From the NCBI GenBank assembly GCA_023375785.1, contig SZWC01000546.1:259136-323135 (forward strand): a stretch of DNA of 64,000 nt. The letters run 5' to 3'. The position numbers and the translations under genes are program-made. Under the pieces are notes generated by a model. The model saw nothing but the letters and a program-made list of their open reading frames with translations, made no database searches and was not told the DNA's origin. Every line of letters starts with the position of its first letter. Positions within the stretch are counted from its first letter, which is position 1. This DNA is from Penium margaritaceum (lineage: Eukaryota; Streptophyta; Zygnematophyceae; Desmidiales; Peniaceae). Shown piece after piece: positions 1 to 10,269 of this stretch.

Positions 1-802
1 TAATCAAGCTTATTGCCTCACAACCTTGCCTCACTCTCTCCTTCATCTCAGCACTCTGTCACCATGGAATCCGCAAGTGAATCTGAGGACTCCGAAGATG
101 ACAAGAGGTGTTCCGCGGGACCACTCACAAGACTGGCCTGACATAAGCGAAGAGCGCGGAAGAGTGCCCAAGTGACCGCGGAAGTGAATGGGTGGCCCTT
201 GGACAACTCTCAAGAGAGCTGAAGGAAGCGTATTGGGCCTCCGTCGCGTGATTTCTGTGTTTATGTCTTGGTTCCGTGGATTTGCCATGTTCTATGCTTT
301 AGCGGAGTGATGGAATCTGCAATAAGGGTGTTGCCAAAGTGACTAGGGGGTGGGACTGTGGAATGGGCCTGTTTTATTGGTGTAGAGGGTGCCAAATCCA
401 CGGAAAGGGGACTGCAAAAGTGGGCCATGTGTGCATCCGCGGAATTGCCATGTAAGAGACACCAGGGGGAAGCCAAATCCGCGGAAGAGGGGCTGCCAAA
501 GTGGGCCATGTGTGTACCCGCGGAATTGCCATGTAAGGGACATTATGGGGAAGCCAAATCAGTGGAATAGGGGTGTTCCAGGAGGGGGTGATGGAGTTCC
601 GCGGAATTGCCATGTCAGAGGGGTGAGGTGATGGGAGGAAAGACCACGTGTGAGTGATCAAAGGTACTAATGTGTCAGGGGGAATGTGGAATGAAGTCTT
701 ATGGGGTGCCAAAAGAGGAGATTTGCGGAGGGCAACATGGAAGGCGTGGAAGTGAAGTGACATCGCGGAACTACGACGAGCGCGGCAAAAAACGGGGTAA
801 CA
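1..802. other. Non-satellite flank of unknown nature
   Basis: This stretch shares nothing with the 190-bp satellite that begins at about 803. It is rich in short CGCGGAA-type words and contains an 81-bp tandem repeat, annotated separately. The open frames here are short and overlap on both strands, and none resembles a known protein. The left end lies outside the window, so it may be the tail of a larger repeat or mobile element. I cannot assign it. Confidence 0.5.
310..635. repeat. 81-bp tandem repeat, about 4 units
   Basis: The word GCCAAATC recurs at 391, 472 and 553, exactly 81 bp apart. Each copy is followed by a CGGAA-like word, then GGGCCATGTGTG or a degenerate form, and GCGGAATTGCCATGT. 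A weaker copy starts near 310 (GGAATCTGCAATAAGGG). Since 81 is divisible by 3, one frame can stay open across the copies, but no product is implied. Confidence 0.8.
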
Positions 803-1122
803 CACCGGTTTTTTACCTTGTTTATACCTGCAAGGTCATGTATATTAGATGTGCGCTGTGATTGGACACTCTGACCGTAGCTGACTCGTGTTACGATTCG
901 TAGAAGTTAAAGTCACTTGGTAAACTTTGTGGTCATGGTCAGTGGCACATGACAAACTTGTCAAGGCATTGCGCACAATAGCCATACCGAGACACCAGTA
1001 TTCAACCTTGTTTATACCTGCAAGATCATGCCTAGTACATCTGCACTGTCATTGGACACTCTGACCGTCGCTGACTCGTGTTATGATTCATACTTGGTAA
1101 ACTTTGTGTTCATGGTCAGTGG
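803..1122 (+). repeat. 190-bp satellite, first block
   Basis: The satellite starts abruptly in mid-monomer at ACCGGTTTTTTACC and runs for just under two monomers, until element 1 interrupts it at the target sequence AGTGG (1118-1122). The + direction is defined by the word GTCATGGTCAGTGGCACATG reading on this strand. Confidence 0.93.
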
Positions 1123-1821
1123 TGTCAGAATAATCTTCAAGAACCACACGGCGCATCTGGACTCTCCCTCCTACCCCTTCTTGTTTCCGCATTGCCCCTG
1201 CCACCTCCGAAGCTGGAACTGGAAATTACTCGTCTGCCCACGTCTCGCACGAGCTCATCTCCGGCCATCGACCAAATGGCTTGGGCGGTAAAACCGACCA
1301 AGCCTCTTCCGAAGCAGCAGCCGGCCACCAAACCAGCCCACGTGCTCCACCAACGGACGTCGCGCGCTGACCATCCGCCGAACGGTCAACCCACAACCAA
1401 CCATCTCCAACGAAGAGCGCGCCTCGGTCCCAGCTACGCGACAGGTCCCGCTGTCGTGCGTCGGACCTCCCCAGCTCGGAAGTCCCATGGACCGCAGCCC
1501 TTCCACAAGAAGGTCTGCACAACTAAGAACGTGCAGAGTCACAACGCGACTTTGCATACAACAGAAGCGATCACAGCAGCGCGGTGGTTGCAGCTACATG
1601 CATCACACCGCCCACCTTAGCAGGCGTACACGCCATATCTTAGTCAGACAAGCCGCTAGGCCTAGGGGCAAACACTATTACAGGTAGTCTGATGCCTCTT
1701 GTACTTCGCTTCCTTCATTCAGTCAATCATCATTTCTTTCTCTCGTTTGCTTCCGTTCCATTTTGACTTGCCGCCCACGTTGCTTCCGCTCCGTGTCTCG
1801 CTTCACTCCAAATGCCTGACA
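1123..1821 (+). repeat. Element 1 left (5') LTR
   Basis: A 699-bp LTR beginning TGTCAGAATAATC and ending CCTGACA, so the six terminal bases are inverted copies of each other (TGTCAG/CTGACA). It matches 3217-3918 along its whole length. A weak TATA-like spot lies near the CTATTACAGG/CTATTAAAGG site shared by both copies. Confidence 0.93.
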
Positions 1822-1833
1822 TGGTATCGAGCC
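1822..1833 (+). promoter_or_regulatory. Element 1 primer-binding site
   Basis: TGGTATCGAGCC directly abuts the left LTR. It resembles the initiator tRNA-Met primer site TGGTATCAGAGCC seen in the other elements but is not identical, so the primer tRNA assignment is likely rather than certain. Confidence 0.75.
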
Positions 1834-2016
1834 TTCACGATTCTACAGCCTGTTTCACCCACCTACCCACCCTTCAGCGCTTCAAGCTTTGTTTCGTGTG
1901 CCCCTTCCCTCGCTTGCGGGCGGCTGTCCGCATGACGACATTGCCTCTGCTCTGATAGCCTCCGTCCGGCTTCCGGCCTCACCTCCATCTCCTTCCGGGC
2001 TGCCTTCTGAAGAGCC

Positions 2017-2937
2017 ATGGCTCTCTTCTTGGAAGGCCATTTCCACTGGCTCCAGGACTTCTTCGCGGGCCGTGACGTCGGCCCTCCTCCTCCACCCAAC
2101 TATAGCTCACCTTCCATCCTCGACTACCTTCCCTTCTCCAACGTCCCAAGAGCACCTCCGACCCCACCGACGCCTCCAACTCCTCCTCCAGCTCGTCCGG
2201 CACCTCAAGCTCCATTGACGGCTCCAACTCCTCCTACAGCTCCTCCAGCACCTCCAGCTCCACCGACGCCTCCAGCTCCTCCTCCAGCTCCTTCGGCACC
2301 TCCAGCTCCACCGACGCCTCCACCTTCTCCTCCAGCTCCTCCAGCACCTCCAGCTCCACCGACGCCTCCAACTCCTCCTCCAGCTCCTCCCGGACCTCCA
2401 GCTCCACGTGCACCTCTTCCTCACTGCCCTGCTCCCCCGGGCTTCCTACCTCATTTGCTGCACATTCCACCTTTTCTGTCTCCACCTAACTTCTTCAACG
2501 CCTCGCCAACCTCTGCCCTGTCACCTGAAACTACTCCTACTTTCGCCTCATGTGCCTCTCCACATGACTTCTCCCCTCCTACCCTCTTACCATCACCGCC
2601 TCTAGCTCCCAACTCCATCCCTGCCCCAGCAGCCATGTCTCCTTCATCTTCTACTGGCTCCAATCCCATCGGCAACATTCTCATCCCAGCAGCACTCAAC
2701 AGTTCTCTGCCCCAATCTACACTCCTCTCATTCACCTTCACTTCCACATCCCTTGATCTCTTCCTTCTTCCTGCTGCCCTCCAAACTCCCTGCTCTGACA
2801 GCACCTCTCCCAAAGCCGTGCCGCGCATCCTTCTTGCTCCCACCAGCAGTCTTCTCCATCTCTCCGTCCATCCTCCTACCGTCCAACCCAGCACTCCAGG
2901 CTCCTTCCACATCCTTGCCCTTCCTCCATGGACCTGA
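2017..2937 (+). CDS. Proline-rich low-complexity frame in element 1
   Basis: This 306-codon frame lies on the sense strand between the primer-binding site and the right LTR. It begins MALFLEGHFHWLQDFFAGRD, followed by a long run of Pro with Ala and Thr (about residues 45-135) encoded by a minisatellite of CCTCCAGCTCCT- and CCGACGCCT-like words, then a Ser/Pro/Leu-rich tail. No capsid, zinc-knuckle, protease, integrase or reverse-transcriptase motif is visible. The repeat leaves several frames open on both strands, so openness is weak evidence of coding. It may be an element-specific protein or a chance frame. Confidence 0.3.
   Translation: MALFLEGHFHWLQDFFAGRDVGPPPPPNYSSPSILDYLPFSNVPRAPPTPPTPPTPPPARPAPQAPLTAPTPPTAPPAPPAPPTPPAPPPAPSAPPAPPTPPPSPPAPPAPPAPPTPPTPPPAPPGPPAPRAPLPHCPAPPGFLPHLLHIPPFLSPPNFFNASPTSALSPETTPTFASCASPHDFSPPTLLPSPPLAPNSIPAPAAMSPSSSTGSNPIGNILIPAALNSSLPQSTLLSFTFTSTSLDLFLLPAALQTPCSDSTSPKAVPRILLAPTSSLLHLSVHPPTVQPSTPGSFHILALPPWT
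2140..2415 (+). repeat. Pro/Ala/Thr-coding minisatellite in element 1
   Basis: Short units built of CCTCCAGCTCC and CCGACGCCTCC alternate over about 270 bp, with spacing in multiples of three. They code for PPAP and PPTP-type strings on the + strand and for Glu/Val/Leu- or Arg/Trp/Ser-rich strings on the - strand. This is replication-slippage sequence carried by the retrotransposon, not a host feature. Confidence 0.85.
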
Positions 2938-3207
2938 GGATTCACTCTTCCCATCTCTCTCCTTTTTGCAGGCTTCATGTTCCTCTTCGCCTCTGTCCAA
3001 CTGCACCTCCTTCCTCTGCTTCTCTTTTCCAGTCTGTCCTGTCCGTGCCTTGTCGCAGTACAGGCGACTGTCAAGCATCTAGTCCTGCCTCCAAGGCGCT
3101 GTCCTCCCAAGGCATCTGTGGCGGATGTCCCCTGTTCCCTTGTGGGCGGCCAACAACAACAGCAGCATCATCTTCTCTGGGACATCACCTTCTCGCCGTA
3201 TGGTCTT

Positions 3208-3216
3208 GCCGGGGGC
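3208..3216 (+). promoter_or_regulatory. Element 1 polypurine tract
   Basis: GCCGGGGGC lies immediately before the right LTR, the expected place of the plus-strand primer. The tract is short and not purely purine. Confidence 0.6.
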
Positions 3217-3918
3217 TGTCAGAATAATCTTCAAGAACCACACGGCGCATCCGGACTCTCCCTCCTACCCCTTCTTGTTACCGCATTGCCCCTGCCACCT
3301 CTGAAGCTAGAACTGGAATTCACTCGTCTGCCCACATCTCGCACGAGCTCATCTCCGGCCATCGACCAAATGACTTGGGCGGTAAAACCGACCAAGCCTC
3401 TTTCGAAGCAGCAGCCGGCCACCGAACCAGCCCACGTGCTCCACCAACGGACGTCGCGCGCTGACCATCTGCCAAACGGTCAACCCACGACCAACCATCT
3501 CCAACGAAGAGCGCGCCTCGGTCCCAGCTACGCGACGGGTCCCTCTGTCGTGCGTCGGACCTCCCCAGCTCGGAAGTCCCATGGACCGCAGCCCTTCCAC
3601 AAGAAGGGCTGCACAACTAAGAACGTGCAGAGTCGCAACGTGACTCCGCATACAACTGAAGCAACCACAGCAGCGCGGTGGTTGCAGCTACATGCATCAC
3701 ACCGCCCACCTTAGCAGGCGTACACGCCTTAGGTTAGTCAGACAAGCCGCTAGGCCTAGGGACAAACACTATTAAAGGTAGTCTGATGCCTATTGTACTT
3801 CGCTTCCTTCATACAGTCAATCATCATTTCTTTCTCTCATTCGCTTCCATTCCATTTTGACTTGCCACCTCCCACATTGCTTCCGCTCCGTGTCTCGCTT
3901 CACTCCAAATTCCTGACA
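3217..3918 (+). repeat. Element 1 right (3') LTR
   Basis: A 702-bp LTR beginning TGTCAGAATAATC and ending TTCCTGACA, followed at once by the target duplication AGTGG. Differences from the left LTR are scattered substitutions and a few small length changes. Confidence 0.93.
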
Positions 3919-6880
3919 AGTGGCACATGCCACCTTTGTCAAGGCATTGCGCACAAAAGCCACACCAAGCCACCAGTATTATACCTTGTTTATACCTGCA
4001 AGGTCATGCTTACTACATCTGCACTGTGATTGTACACTCGGACTGTGGATGACTCGTGTTATGGTCAATATTAGTAAAAGTCACTTGGATACATTTGTGG
4101 ACATGGTCAGTGGCACATGCCAACCTTGTCAAGGAATTGCACACAATAGCCACACCGAGCCACCAGTATTCGACCATCTTTATACCTGTAAAGGTCATGC
4201 CCAGTATATCTATACTGTGATTAGACACTCTGACCGTGGCGAGCTCGTGTTATAATTCATAACCATTTAAGGTACTTGGTAAACTTTGTGGTCATGGTCA
4301 GTGGCACATGCCAACTTTGTCAAGGCATTGCGCACAATAGTTACACCGAGCCATCAGTATTCTACCTTGTTTATATCTGCAAGGTTATGCCTATTATACC
4401 TGCACTGTGATTGGACACTCTGACCGTGGCTGACTCGTGTTACGATTCGTAGAAGTTAAAGTCACTTGGTAAACTTTGTGGTCATGGTCAGTGGCACATG
4501 CCAACTTTGTCAAGGCATTGCGCACAATAGCCACAGCCAGCCACCAGTATTCTACCTCGTTTACACCTGCAAGATCATGCCTAGTACATCTACACTTTGA
4601 TTGGGCACTCTGACTGTGGCTGACTCGTGTTACGATTCATAGGAGTTAAAGTCACTTGGTAAACTTTGTGGTCATGGTCAGTGGCACATGCCAGCTTTAT
4701 AAAGGCATTGCGCAAAAAAGCCACACCGAGCCACCAGTATTGTACCTTGTTTGCACCTGTAAGATAATGTTTTGTAAATCTGTGTTGTGATTGGACAATC
4801 TGACCGTGCCTGACTCGTGTTATAATCAATAGAAGTAAAAGTCACTTGGATACCTTTGTGGTCATGGTCAGTGGCACATGCCAACTTTGTCAAGGCATTG
4901 CGCACAATAGCCACACCAAGCCACCACTATTCTACCTTGTTTATACATGTAAGGTCATGCCCAGTATATCTGCACCTTGATTGGACACTCTGACCGTGGC
5001 TGACTCGTGTTATTATTCATAGCCGTTTGATGTACTTTGTAAACTTTGTGGTCATGGTCAGTGGCACATACCAACTGTGTCAAGGCATTGCGCACAATAG
5101 CCGTGCCAAGCCACCAGTTTTTTACCCTGATTATACCTGCAAGGTCATGCATATTAGATGTGCACTGTGATTGGGTACTCTGACCGTGGCTGACTCGTGT
5201 TTTGACTCGTAGAAGTTAAAGTCTTTTGGTAAACGTTGTGGTCATGGTCAGGGGCACATGCAAACTTTGTCAAGGCATTGCGCACGATAGCCACACGGAG
5301 CCACCAGTCTTCTATCTTGTTTGTACCTGTAAGATCATGCTTAGTACATATGCACTGTGATTGGACACTCTGACCATGGCTGACTTGTGTTATGATCAAT
5401 AGAAGTAAAAGTCACTTGGATACATTTGTGGTCATGGTGAGTGGCACATGCCAACTTTGTCAAGCCATTGCGCACAATAGCCGCACTGAGCCACCAGTAT
5501 TCTACTGTGTTTGTACCTGCAAGGTCATGCCCAGTATATTTGCACTGTGATTGGACACTCTGACCGTGGCTGACTCGTGTTATGATCAATAGAAGTTAAA
5601 GTCACTTGGATACATTTGTGTTCATGGTCAGTGGGACATGCCAAATTTGTCAAGGCATTGCACACCATAGTCACACCGAGCCACCAGTATTCTACCTTGT
5701 TTGTACCTGAAATATCATGCCTAGTACATTTGCACTATGATTGGACACTCTAACCGTGGCTTAGTCTTGTTATGATCAATAGAAGTAGAAGTCACTTGGA
5801 TATATTTGTGGTCATGGTCAGTGGCACATGCCAACTTTGTTAAGGCATTGCGTACAATAGCCACACCGAGCCACCAGTATTCTACCTTGTTTATACCTAC
5901 AAGGTCATGCCCAGTATTTCTGCACTGTTATTGGACACTCTGACCGTGGCTGACTCGTGTTATCATTCAGAGCCGTTTAATGTACTTGGTAAACTTTGTG
6001 GTCATGGTCAGTGGCACATGCCAACTTTGTCAAGGCATTGCGCACAATAGTCGTGCCAGACCACCGGTTTTTTACCCTGTTTATACCTGCTAGGTCATGC
6101 ATATTAGATGTGCACTGTGATTGGGTACTCTGACCGTGGCTGACTCGTGTTATGATTCGTAGAAGTTAAAGTCACTTGGTAAACTTTGTGGTCATGGTCA
6201 GAGGCACATGCAAACTTTGTCAAGGCATTGCGCACAATAGCCACACCGAGCCACCAGTATTCTACCTTGTTTGTACCTCCAAGATCATGCCTAGTACATC
6301 TGCACTGTGATTGGACACTCTGACCGTGGCTGACTCGTGTTATGATTTATAGCCATTTAGGGTACTAGGCAAAATTTGTGGTCATGGTCAGTGGCACATG
6401 CCAACGTTTTCAAGGCATTGCGCACAATAGCCATGCCAAGCCACCAGTATTCTACCTTGTTTGTACCTGCAAGATCATTCCTAGTACATCTGCACTGTGA
6501 TTGGACCTTCTGACTGTGGCTGACTCGTGTTATGATGAATAGAAGTAAAAGTCACTTGGATACATTTGTGGACATGGTCAGTGGCACATGCCAACTTTGT
6601 CAAGGCATTGCACACAATAGCCATACCAAGCCACTATTATTGTACCTTGTTTATACCTGTAAAGGTCATGCTTAGTATATCTGCACTGTGATTAGAAACT
6701 CTGACCGTGAGTGACTCGTGTTATGAAACATAGCCGTTTAAGGTACTTGGTAAACTTTGTGGTCATGGTCAGTGGCACATGCCAACTTTGTCAAGGCATT
6801 GCGCACTATAGTTACACCGAGCCACCAGTATTCTACCTTGTTCATACCTGCAAGGTCATGCCCAGTATATCTGCACTTTG
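3919..6880 (+). repeat. 190-bp satellite, + direction
   Basis: About 15.5 monomers. The word GTCATGGTCA occurs at 4291, 4481, 4671, 4861, 5051, 5241, 5431 and 5811, always 190 bp or a multiple apart. Three classes alternate. Class A has GATCAATAGAAGTAAAAGTC then GGATACATT. Class B has GATTCATAGCCGTTTAAGG then GGTAAACTT. Class C has GATTCGTAGAAGTTAAAGTC then GGTAAACTT. The order here is A B C C A B C A A A B C B A B. Open frames of 60-110 codons in this block are repeat by-products. Confidence 0.95.
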
Positions 6881-6886
6881 TGCTTG
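6878..6886. other. Satellite orientation switch, + to -
   Basis: The + direction array stops after CTGCACTTTG, and within three bases the reverse-complement array begins with CTTGACACGGCTATTGTG. The two sides stop at different points of the monomer, so the junction is not a palindrome. Confidence 0.9.
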
Positions 6887-7466
6887 ACACGGCTATTGTG
6901 CGCAATGCCTTGACAAAGTAGGCATGTTCCACTGACCATGACCACAAAGTTTACTAAGTACCATAAACGGCTATGAATCATAACAAGAGTCAGCCACGGA
7001 CAGAGTGTCCAATCACAGCGTACATCTAATATGCATGACCTTGCAGGTATAAGCAAGGAAAAAAACCGGTGACTTGGCACTCCTATTGTGCGCAATGCCT
7101 TGACAAAGTTGGCATGTGCCACTGACCATGACCACAAAGTTTACCAAGTACCTTAAACGGCTATGAATCATAACACGAGTCAGCCAGGGTCAGAGTGTCC
7201 AATCACAGTGCAGATATACTGGGCATGACCTTGCCGGTATAAAGAAGTTAAATTACTGGTGGCGCGGTGTGGCTATTGTGCGCAATGTCTTGACAAAGTT
7301 GGCATGTGCCACTGACCATGACCATAAAGTGTACCAAGTGACTTTAACCTCTACGAATCGTAACACGAGTCGGCCATGGTCAGAGTACCCAATCACAGTT
7401 CAGATGTTATAGGCATGACCTTGCAGGTATAAACAAGGTAAAAAACTGGTGGCTTGGCACGTTTTT
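6881..7466 (-). repeat. 190-bp satellite, - direction
   Basis: Three monomers of the same satellite in reverse orientation, recognised by GGCTATTGTGCGCAATGCC followed by TTGACAAAGTTGGCATGTG. The block ends where element 2 was inserted. Confidence 0.94.
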
Positions 7467-8540
7467 TGTCAACAAAAAGATCAATGGGTACAAGGCACTC
7501 CGCAACCCGACAACAGAATTCTTTATGAAGTACCTTCTAGTACTGGATTGCCCCCTCAGAGCCCTTATCCTGGAATATCCTCCAGAATATTCCACTGGTT
7601 CGGCTCAAGCACTGTACCGCGAGGAATCCAGCCGGCAGCTCCCAATGGCCGACACCTGCTCCCGCGCGACCGAGCCAACGGTTGCCACCTTCTGCACATC
7701 CCGCCCGCTCACCACCAACAAAAGAGCGCCTCGGTCTTCACTACGCGCCAAAGACGTCCGACGGCTCTGATCCGTTGGAGAAGCCAGCCGGCACCGGCAC
7801 TACCAATGCCTCCATGCCCCGGCCTCTCTTCCAAGGACTTAGGCGGAGTCGCTCTGCGACTCCGTCATCGACGGCAGCCGTAGTAGCAGCAAGGCGGCTA
7901 CGGTTATGACTAGCGTACTGCCCAACCTAGAATAGAAGCTACTACATATGTTCGTACCTCATGTACTAGGAGCTACCCTTTTGTGGTCATTCAGTTATCA
8001 TTCAGGCCCGGCCTTATGGCCCACCACAACTCTTTGTTGGTGTTCATCATCCTGCTCATCATCTCAGTCTTCAGCATCCACAAAGATGTATAGAAGTACT
8101 TGGGCGACATTGTTGTGCCGGCCCGCGCACCAGCTCTGCGGCAAGCACAGGCAACCGACCTTGGAACTGGCAACCTGACGCTGCGGCACCTTCAACCGCC
8201 CTTCGGTTCTTGTATCTTCATTGTAGTCTCGTCTCATGTTCATCAGCCCGCGCTTCGATGATGCGGCACATGGATTCTGCCGGCCCGTGCCTTGGCGCTT
8301 CGGCCTCGCGGCCCGCGCCTCGGCACTGCCCTCACTTCTTCAAGCTCAGCTTATCTTCTCATTGTTATGGTGAATGATACCTACATCAGCGCTCGTGCAT
8401 GTGCACCGCGCCCACTCATGTTCCTGTCTGATCCTAATTCGCAGTGCTCGTCCCTCGGACCGCGGCCCCGCATTCCAGACTGTCATATCTTCCTCTTCGC
8501 TTCAGTTGATGATTCCCATGACGCTTGCATTTTCCCAACA
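7467..8540 (+). repeat. Element 2 left (5') LTR
   Basis: A 1074-bp LTR starting TGTCAACAAAAAGATC and ending TTTTCCCAACA, directly followed by the primer-binding site. It is matched by 10270-11405. Open frames inside it are mirrored in the other LTR and carry no known motif. Confidence 0.9.
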
Positions 8541-8552
8541 TGGTATCAGAGC
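8541..8552 (+). promoter_or_regulatory. Element 2 primer-binding site (initiator tRNA-Met)
   Basis: TGGTATCAGAGC, with no gap after the left LTR, equals the complement of the 3' end of plant initiator tRNA-Met, the usual primer of plant copia-type elements. Confidence 0.92.
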
Positions 8553-10260
8553 TGAAAGATTCTTCAATATGTCCCTACTCGCTACCTCTTTATCACAACA
8601 TGCCTGACGCCAGAAACGCCGTCCCGAAGCGCACACACAGTTCTCGTCTTCCTCGCACATCCGTGCAGCGTAGGCACGACAACGACAGTAACAGCACTGC
8701 ATCTTCGCTCAGCAGCCTTACCTCCCTGGCAACATGGCATTACTCCTCCTCTGTACATTCCTCATCCACAGCAGTGCAACCGCCAGCAGTTCAAATTAAC
8801 ATCAACTCTCCGGCGCGACAGAACCACCTGTCCCCTCTGCCGACTCTTTCCCTCTATCATCCTCGCAACACCATCACAGCAGCCACAGCAGCAGCAGAAT
8901 CAGCACAGCAAGAAGCAACATTGGCATCTGCAGCAAACACAATCAGCCACAACTCACTCTCTCCTGCGGCGCGACAGACTGATCTGTCCCCTTGACCACC
9001 CCTTTTCTCCCTTCACAAGCAACAGCTTCTCAGAAGTATGTACCTATCACGTGCCACATCATCTTCAAAAGGAAACAACTCTCCTCTATGGTTTCACCCT
9101 GTCCTGCAGCAGCAGCAGCAATAGTCACACCAGCAACCACAGCAACAGCAGCAGCAGCAGCAACAGTGGATTCAACATCATCAATGGGTCCTTCATGAAG
9201 CAGCTCCCTTCTCACAATCGAAAACAACATCCTTTCCCCAAACATACCAGCACAACAGCAGATCCTTCCATGCGGCACAACAGTTATGTTTGTTCCTCTG
9301 ATTGCTCCTATCCTTCACAACGCACCTGGTACTTCTCCGTTCCTACCACATCTCCCTCCAGCACGGAGCATCGATCACCATCAGCAACAACGCTCACACC
9401 ATACATCAAGAACAGCTCTCTTTGGGACTACGCTCTCACTCCATCTCCTGTCAACCAGCATTACCAACAACAGAAGCAAAAACTCCAGCAACTCAAGAGG
9501 AACCTCACCTCTGTAGCATCAACAACCAGTCATCCTTCAAGGTCCTCTGGTCCACTGGTCTCAGTCAACTTCGCATCCGCAATGCAGCCATCCTCGCACC
9601 AGAGGTTCCTGGCACATACAGCCGCACAACATCCAGCAACAGGCACAGACTCACCCTGGACAAACGACGGCAGCTTGCCTAAACTTCTCAACTTCATCCA
9701 CGGTCTCACATCATCAGGCTCCTTCCCTCAAACAAAACCAGCATCCCTCCTACTGTTCAACAGCGGTGCCTGTCGACCTCTCANCAACCCCTCCTCCACG
9801 ATGTGACAAACGTACCTGGTTACTCGGCACCATCAAGACCACGACTCAAGACGACAGCAAGCAGCCACCAGTACAACACTCAGTGGCATCAATCCCATAA
9901 AATTAGCAAGGTATCATCTGTATCTGCTCCGGCTACCTCTGCCTATCCCACAGTTGCAAACTACAGCAGCAGAACTATGTGCCACCACATCCGCCTCCAC
10001 AAGCCAAACTCTTGTTAAACGGTAGCAACAAGTGCTCCCTCTCATGTACTCCACCCTCCACATCCCCGCTGCAGCCAACCACACATCTCTTCTCAATGGC
10101 GCATCATGAAAACCTAATCCCTTTCCACCTCTATACTCCTGCCTCCTCCTCCTCACTGCCCCAGTCACTTCGCCATCCTGCAAAGTCCATCAAAATCAAT
10201 ACTGCAGCCTTCAGAAAACGACTCCTTTGCAACTCCATAATTGTCGTGCCTTGCACCATT
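8553..10260 (+). other. Element 2 interior, Gln/Ser/His-rich, no known domains
   Basis: This interior has overlapping open frames on the sense strand, the longest spanning 9051-9806 and another 8525-8995. Their products are rich in Ser, Thr, Gln, His and Pro because of CAGCAG/CAACAG stretches (8880-8910 and 9105-9165). No zinc knuckle, protease, integrase or reverse transcriptase signature is visible. It could be a remnant of a gag-like coding region that diverged beyond recognition, or noncoding filler of a large non-autonomous element. I cannot choose between these. Confidence 0.5.
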
Positions 10261-10269
10261 GAGGGGGCC
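10261..10269 (+). promoter_or_regulatory. Element 2 polypurine tract
   Basis: GAGGGGGCC lies immediately before the right LTR and fixes the element's + orientation together with the primer-binding site. Confidence 0.75.

Larger units (their letters stand above)
1123..3918 (+). mobile_element. Element 1: non-autonomous LTR retrotransposon
   Basis: A 2.8-kb element bounded by two direct LTRs and a perfect 5-bp target duplication AGTGG (1118-1122 and 3919-3923). Removing the element and one copy of the duplication restores an uninterrupted satellite monomer. A primer-binding site follows the left LTR and a G-rich polypurine tract precedes the right LTR, so the element reads on the + strand. The 1.4-kb interior has no recognisable gag or pol, only a proline-rich low-complexity frame. 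It must have been mobilised by proteins supplied in trans. LTRs agree about 94-95% by eye, the closest pair in the window, so this is probably the youngest insertion here. The superfamily cannot be told from coding content. Confidence 0.9.

Noticed and set aside
64-141. A 25-codon acidic frame (MESASESEDSEDDKRC...) after a CACC-ATG context
   Set aside because: It is too short, has no homologue I recognise and has no supporting context, so it could easily be chance.
2107-2485. Arg/Trp/Ser-rich and Glu/Val/Leu-rich frames on the - strand
   Set aside because: They are antisense readings of the Pro/Ala/Thr minisatellite in element 1.
3919-7140. Many open frames of 60-110 codons in the satellite, with recurring peptides such as CATDHDHK and VMVSGTCQLCQGIAHNS
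   Set aside because: They recur at every monomer in both orientations, start and stop at monomer variants, and depend only on the 190-bp repeat. There is no independent sign of coding.
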